Origin: Basidiobolus heterosporus B8920
Lineage: Eukaryota; Basidiobolomycota; Basidiobolomycetes; Basidiobolales; Basidiobolaceae
Direction: 5' to 3'
NCBI GenBank assembly: GCA_000697455.1
Contig: JNET01034303.1
Span: 1 to 11,928, forward strand
DNA: 11,928 nt
Each line of letters opens with the position of its first letter. Within the stretch, counting starts at the first letter, position 1. A model generated the notes under the pieces. That model worked only from the letters and a program-made list of their open reading frames with translations, searched no databases and had not been told where the DNA came from. The position numbers and the translations under genes are program-made. Shown in pieces: positions 7,987-11,928 of this stretch.

Positions 7987-7997
7987 GTCTTTTATGC
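7987..7997 (-). promoter_or_regulatory. Possible TATA-like element upstream of the large gene
   Basis: The minus strand reads GCATAAAAGAC about 55-65 bases before the ATG at 7931. It is AT-rich and TATA-like and sits at a plausible distance for a short leader, but such words are common in this region. Confidence 0.2.
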
Positions 7998-8652
7998 CTT
8001 ATCTCGTATTTAGTGAATGATAGCACCTGGTATATGGCCTTTTCAAGACACCCTTTTTATGAGGATATAATTCACGTATGATAGAGGGGTTACGGTGATC
8101 GATTAGATCTAAATAAAGATACATTGAATTTCGTTTAACCTCGGCCATCAATTTCAATCGAATTTTCACACCAAAATGTCCCACGAAATACACGGGAATT
8201 CAAAAGAAATTTCCAATTCCAACCGATTCTCTATAAATAGAACATGGGCGGGATTGTTTGTTGCAAGAATGGAATATTGGACAACGATTAGTCAAGAGAT
8301 ATTGGAAATAGAATGGGCAGCCAACAATCAGAATTGCCATTTTCTGCTCATTAGATTGTTTAAACTAAATCAAATTTGCCAAACAAATAGGTTTCCAAAC
8401 GAACAACACTGGTTATTCGTTTGTATTCGACTGTACATTATGCGATGATCTCGAGCAAACTAACGGAGGCTCCACTTCAGCAACTCTAACAAGGGATTTT
8501 CAACGACCTTTGTCTCCAATTCAGATTGTAGGGTTAGTTCGTATACTATCTAACACATGCCAAAGCCTCTGGTACGACAGACTGACTGCCAAAACACCTG
8601 TTTGCTTGCTTACATATCGAGATAATGGGTTGAATGAGCTTAGTGGTATATT

Positions 8653-8695
8653 CCTGCAGAATCAGTGCAGGCCGATATATCGGTATAACCGGTTA
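8653..8695. repeat. Cluster of three short palindromic elements
   Basis: Within 43 bases there is an inverted repeat CCTGCA/TGCAGG (8653-8658 and 8666-8671), then the perfect 12-base palindrome CCGATATATCGG (8672-8683), then the 10-base palindrome TAACCGGTTA (8686-8695). They are almost contiguous. They could be dimeric transcription-factor sites or chance. Confidence 0.6.
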
Positions 8696-9467
8696 CCATT
8701 CGTCTCTTGGATCTAGGCAAAGTGGCATGCTGATTCCCTGAAGTAATCGTATTCAACTGCACAGTCCGTTATTACCAGCCGAAGCCAATTTAAATTGTGT
8801 AAATTACGCCAATATTTAATCAGGTGATTGAAAGTAATAATTCCAAAATATGGACAGAAATGGCTTCCTGACTACCTGAATAAGCATAACAATACCTGAT
8901 GTCTACCAAGAGACAGTGCTCCTAATTGAAGCCTTTCAGCCACTCTCCAACCAAACCTATTGATGTTTTATCAGATATATAAATGATCCTAATAGCGGCA
9001 TGGAGTGAGGAAAGTGTTCCGAGGCTCATTCTATGACTGCCTGCAAAGCTCACTGTAGGCTTCTCACTTGTTTACAGACTGTGCCGACAACTGACCTGTC
9101 TCCTAGCCTCTCTGCTTACCAATCATTACTAAGTGGTTACGTAAGTAGACACTCGATTGCGTCATAGTCTACCACTGACGACATTCCTGAAAGCACAAGC
9201 TACATTATCCCACTATAGTTCAGCTAATACCACAGCATAGAGGAGTTTTGAAATCCACTCTCGTAATGCTTGACATGGCATATAGACCCGTCTCTAAGCA
9301 AGCAGTCCAGGCCGATTCTCCGCTGATCTTTTTTCAGGCTGTTAGCATATATGTGCTGTTGATATTAGTTGCCATTGCTTTCCTTACTAGCATAGGCCTC
9401 TTTGATAGCCTATCAGTGACCCTCATAAATTAAGCCTTGGGCTATACTATTTGACCTGAGCATGGAG

Positions 9468-9492
9468 CAATTCCACACCAGTGTGTGAATTG
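9468..9492. repeat. Imperfect inverted repeat
   Basis: The 25-base segment pairs CAATTC and ACAC on the left with GTGT and GAATTG on the right around a two-base centre, with a small internal mismatch. It has no neighbouring gene feature. Confidence 0.4.
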
Positions 9493-9904
9493 GCTTTGCT
9501 GGTGGCTAGCACATCTAATGCAATGGTAGTGGTACAGTGTGCCCTGGATCTGTGTGGCGTATTCCGCAAACTAGCCAGTTCATTTGTGCCAGTATCCCGG
9601 GATGTTGCACAGTCATTATGATGTACACGGCTGTCCGAGTACGTTCTGAACTAGAGTTGAATAAAGCAAATCGCCATGTAAATGCATTAATCATCGTGGA
9701 GAGCCTGGTTGAGGAATATTCATCAACCTATTGAATGTAGGGAATTTGGGCCTTGGTACAATAACCTTCGAGCAAGCCTAGAAATTATGTCTCTGAGGTT
9801 CTCTGCCAAACAGTTCCAGAATAGAACCCGGAACACCCTAAGTATTACGCACTACGCTGCTTATCAAATCCCGCATAAGTTCACAAATACCATTTTTTAA
9901 TAGC

Positions 9905-9930
9905 ACCACAAGACCATGTTTCATTGTGGT
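9905..9930. repeat. Short hairpin, 7-bp stem
   Basis: ACCACAA at 9905-9911 and TTGTGGT at 9924-9930 form a perfect 7-bp stem around a 12-base loop. It is too far from the P450 stop to be a likely 3'-end signal. Confidence 0.35.
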
Positions 9931-10233
9931 CAATAGAGGGAGGGAGATAGCCTTCAACGGATTAGCCCCCGTCTCCCTGTTCGTACATTTACATCATCGC
10001 ATGTATTAAAAATTGTACTAGGTGTGCGTAAATCCATAGGCTAACCGGTATGCAATTCTATAAAATTGGATCAACTGGATACACCCGTAGGATTAATTCT
10101 TATACAGCCAATGTACTACTCATATCTCTGGAATGTCTAGATATTCCCCAACTGTTGAATGCCGCCCTTGTACACGGTAATATCCGTTAAATTAAGGGGA
10201 TCAACCGGCTGTTCAATGTAGACGAAGCTTCAG

Positions 10234-10239
10234 TTTATT
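10234..10239 (-). promoter_or_regulatory. Polyadenylation signal AATAAA for the P450 gene
   Basis: The minus strand reads GAAATAAACTG about 36 bases after the TAG of the P450 gene, a good position for a cleavage and polyadenylation signal. Confidence 0.6.
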
Positions 10240-10261
10240 TCATACACATGATTTACAGTCG

Positions 10262-10286
10262 CTTAGCTAAGTAAGCTAGCTAGCTT
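10262..10286. repeat. Two adjacent palindromes over the P450 stop codon
   Basis: CTTAGCTAAG (10262-10271) and AAGCTAGCTAGCTT (10273-10286) are perfect palindromes of 10 and 14 bases separated by one base. The second includes the final codons and the TAG (10276-10278). In RNA they could fold at the end of the reading frame. Confidence 0.6.
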
Positions 10287-11928
10287 TATAGGACTCAATA
10301 CGGATATGTAGATTTGCTGGATAAGCAGTGAAGAGCACCTTCTCCATGACCGGCTCTTCGGCCGGTGGTACGTTGATCAAAGACAATCGGAAATTGGCGG
10401 TTATTAAGGCAGTAAGAGTAATCATTTCCGTTTCCGCAAGGTGACGTCCTGGACAGACTCGCGGTCCGTAACCAAAAGCAAGCCCTAGTTGGTTCATGAC
10501 CTTGATCTGGTCCTCGCTTTCTCCATTCTCGCCTAGCCATTGTTCTGGATTGAATTCGAACGCTTTGGAATTTGGCCAAGAGCGTAGGGTGGCAGTACGA
10601 GTGAGAAGAAATACTTCGGTACCTTTCATGATCTTAACACCTTGGATCTCTTGGTCTTTCAGTGCAGTCAGTTCGAACAACGGTGCAACCGAATGAAGCC
10701 GTAGGGTTTCTTGCACAAGGGCATTGGTAAATGGAAGGTGCGTCCCTGGTGCGTTGAGTGCTTGCTCGATCACTGATAGATCTTGCTCAATATCTAACTG
10801 ATTGATGTCTCCAAAGGCTTGCTTTATTTCGGCACGTATCCTTTCCTGATACTGGGGATTTTTGGCAAGTTCATACAGAACCCAGCTCATCACAGTTGCA
10901 GTGGTTTCTATCGGGAACACAAAAATCAGAATCACTCAAGTAGCAACAAATGCCATATGCGACTTACCATATCCAGCCATTACGACGGTCAGCAAGTTAG
11001 CTTTCATCTGTTCAGGTGTCAGTCTGTGCAATCTTCGACGCTTTTCTAATAAATCATCTGTCTCCCCATCTGCTTCAAGAGTGCTTCTCATCAACGTATC
11101 AAGTAGAGTTCGTGAGTCGGGACTCCCCCCAGACTTGTAGCCATTGTCAATCAACGCTTGAATCCGATGGTCAAATTCGGAATTCATACTCTCGGCAATG
11201 ATATCATTCTCATTCTTGTACAGCTTCCAAATAGGGATTATAGCGAACGCCCGTTCGAATATACGTGAAAGAAAGATCTTACTTCTCTTTAGGATATCGT
11301 GAGAGAGGAAGTTTTCTTCGCCCCACGAAAAGGAGACATCGCAAACAATTGAGAGGACAGTCGATTGGATTTCACTCAGGATATCTTCGGTCATGTCGTT
11401 CCCACTGAATTGGTTTTTGATGGGAAACTTGGCTTTGTTGGTGCCTGGAGCAACCTTTTGTTGCGTATCCAGTAGGCTAGCTTGCTTTTCGGCGATATCA
11501 CCTAGCCTCTCTTGCAGCCTCTTGGAATGATACCATACACACTTCTTAAACTCTCGAACTTTGGTCGGGGAAAACGCTGTGGCAATCCAGTACCTTGAAT
11601 GCCTCCATTCTTCACCTTCATGAGTAAATAGCCCATGGATCTTGAATTCTTTCGCAACTTTGACTAGGCCTGCACCACGGGAAAATCCATCCGGCCTTGC
11701 CTTCAGTATTTCATGACACATTTGAATGTCCGAAATGATCAGGCATTGCCTGTGAAGTAAATCCAGTCGAAATACCGTCCCATACTTCCATGCCCAAGCT
11801 TCAAAATCCCTGGAGAGACGTTCAAAGCTGACTTGGAACAGGTTGCCAAATATGGGAATCCCTTTAGGCCCAGGGAACTGGCTGTATAGCTTCTTCCTGA
11901 CAGATCTCTCCCAGAGCACCAGGAGCAC
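10276..11928 (-). CDS. Cytochrome P450 monooxygenase, 5'-partial, two exons visible
   Basis: Join of exons 11928-10968 (continuing beyond the window) and 10907-10276, giving 530 visible residues. Intron 10908-10967 (60 bp, GTAAGT...GATAG, phase 1) splits the I-helix codon Glu, and its removal restores AGYETTAT, the oxygen-binding (A/G)GxETT motif. Other P450 landmarks are the proline-rich hinge FPGPKGIPIFGN after the membrane anchor, the C-helix WRHSRYW, the K-helix ETLR, the PERF-like FNPEQWL, and the heme-binding FGYGPRVCPG with the cysteine at visible residue ~472. All key residues are intact. The window edge cuts the N-terminal signal anchor, so perhaps a few tens of residues are missing. 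It is presumably an ER-bound microsomal monooxygenase using a P450 reductase. Subfamily and substrate cannot be told from the sequence, and no biosynthetic neighbour is visible. Confidence 0.93.
10908..10967 (-). other. Intron in the P450 I-helix codon
   Basis: The donor is GTAAGT and the acceptor GATAG. The phase-1 junction turns GGA TAT G / AA ACC ACT into Gly-Tyr-Glu-Thr-Thr. Without splicing the frame runs through an irrelevant stretch into a stop, so this intron is well supported. Confidence 0.92.

Larger units (their letters stand above)
7932..10233. other. 2.3-kb gene-poor intergenic region
   Basis: This lies between the start of the SH3/transglutaminase gene and the 3' end of the P450 gene. 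Open frames of 61-90 codons on either strand (8176-8448, 8510-8716, 9248-9433, 9537-9734 and 9709-9900 plus; 7999-8193 minus) have no domain I recognise. I see no tRNA, rRNA, long terminal repeats or clear transposase. The only structure I can support is a few small palindromes and inverted repeats, listed separately. The proximal part must contain the promoter of the large gene. Confidence 0.55.

Noticed and set aside
8176-8448. A 90-codon plus-strand frame
   Set aside because: The composition is not protein-like, no domain is seen, and it lies in AT-rich intergenic DNA.
9120-9180. Possible inverted repeat around GTAGAC/GTCTAC
   Set aside because: Only 6-base matches with different spacing on the two sides; not distinguishable from chance.
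9248-9433. A 61-codon plus-strand frame with a hydrophobic stretch
   Set aside because: A hydrophobic run in so short a frame is expected by chance; there are no family features or supporting signals.
10276-10935. A second P450-like gene lacking its N-terminal half
   Set aside because: It is exon 2 of the same P450. The intron at 10908-10967 restores the AGYETT motif exactly.

Overview
The window looks like nuclear DNA of a fungus. The genes are split by short GT-AG introns of 53-142 bp with GTAAGT-like donors, and the largest gene belongs to the fungal/animal Cyk3-KY family of SH3 plus transglutaminase-like cytokinesis proteins. I cannot place the organism further. An early-diverging (non-Dikarya) lineage is a guess from the intron richness and the roomy intergenic DNA. 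All three recognisable protein genes lie on the minus strand.

Layout, left to right. Positions 1-509 hold AT-rich DNA with one possible short coding relic (176-334). Positions 510-528 are an exact 19-base copy of the synthetic Tn5 mosaic end used in Nextera libraries, almost certainly a library or assembly artefact. It supplies the stop codon of the next gene and puts the contiguity of 1-509 with the rest in doubt. Positions 517-1719 encode a RING-RING-LON protein (LONRF-like ubiquitin ligase) whose last three residues come from the adapter. Positions 1720-2479 carry no gene I can recognise.

Positions 2584-7931 form one large gene that simple ORF reading breaks into many pieces. I reconstruct 12 exons whose splice phases all agree, giving 1484 residues: SH3, a disordered proline-rich region of about 660 residues with eight ~27-residue repeats, three more SH3 domains, a transglutaminase-like core with an apparently intact Cys-His-Asp triad, and the KY/Cyk3-type C-terminal region. 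It is much larger than yeast Cyk3 (about 885 residues, one SH3). It is probably a cortical or septal scaffold whose SH3 domains could bind its own or partner proline motifs.

Positions 7932-10233 are about 2.3 kb with no convincing gene, only a few small palindromes. Positions 10276-11928 hold the 3' part of a cytochrome P450 with one intron; its 5' end lies beyond the window. The P450 shows no functional link to the cytokinesis gene. The exon models rest on splice consensus, frame continuity and domain logic only; no transcript or database comparison was possible.
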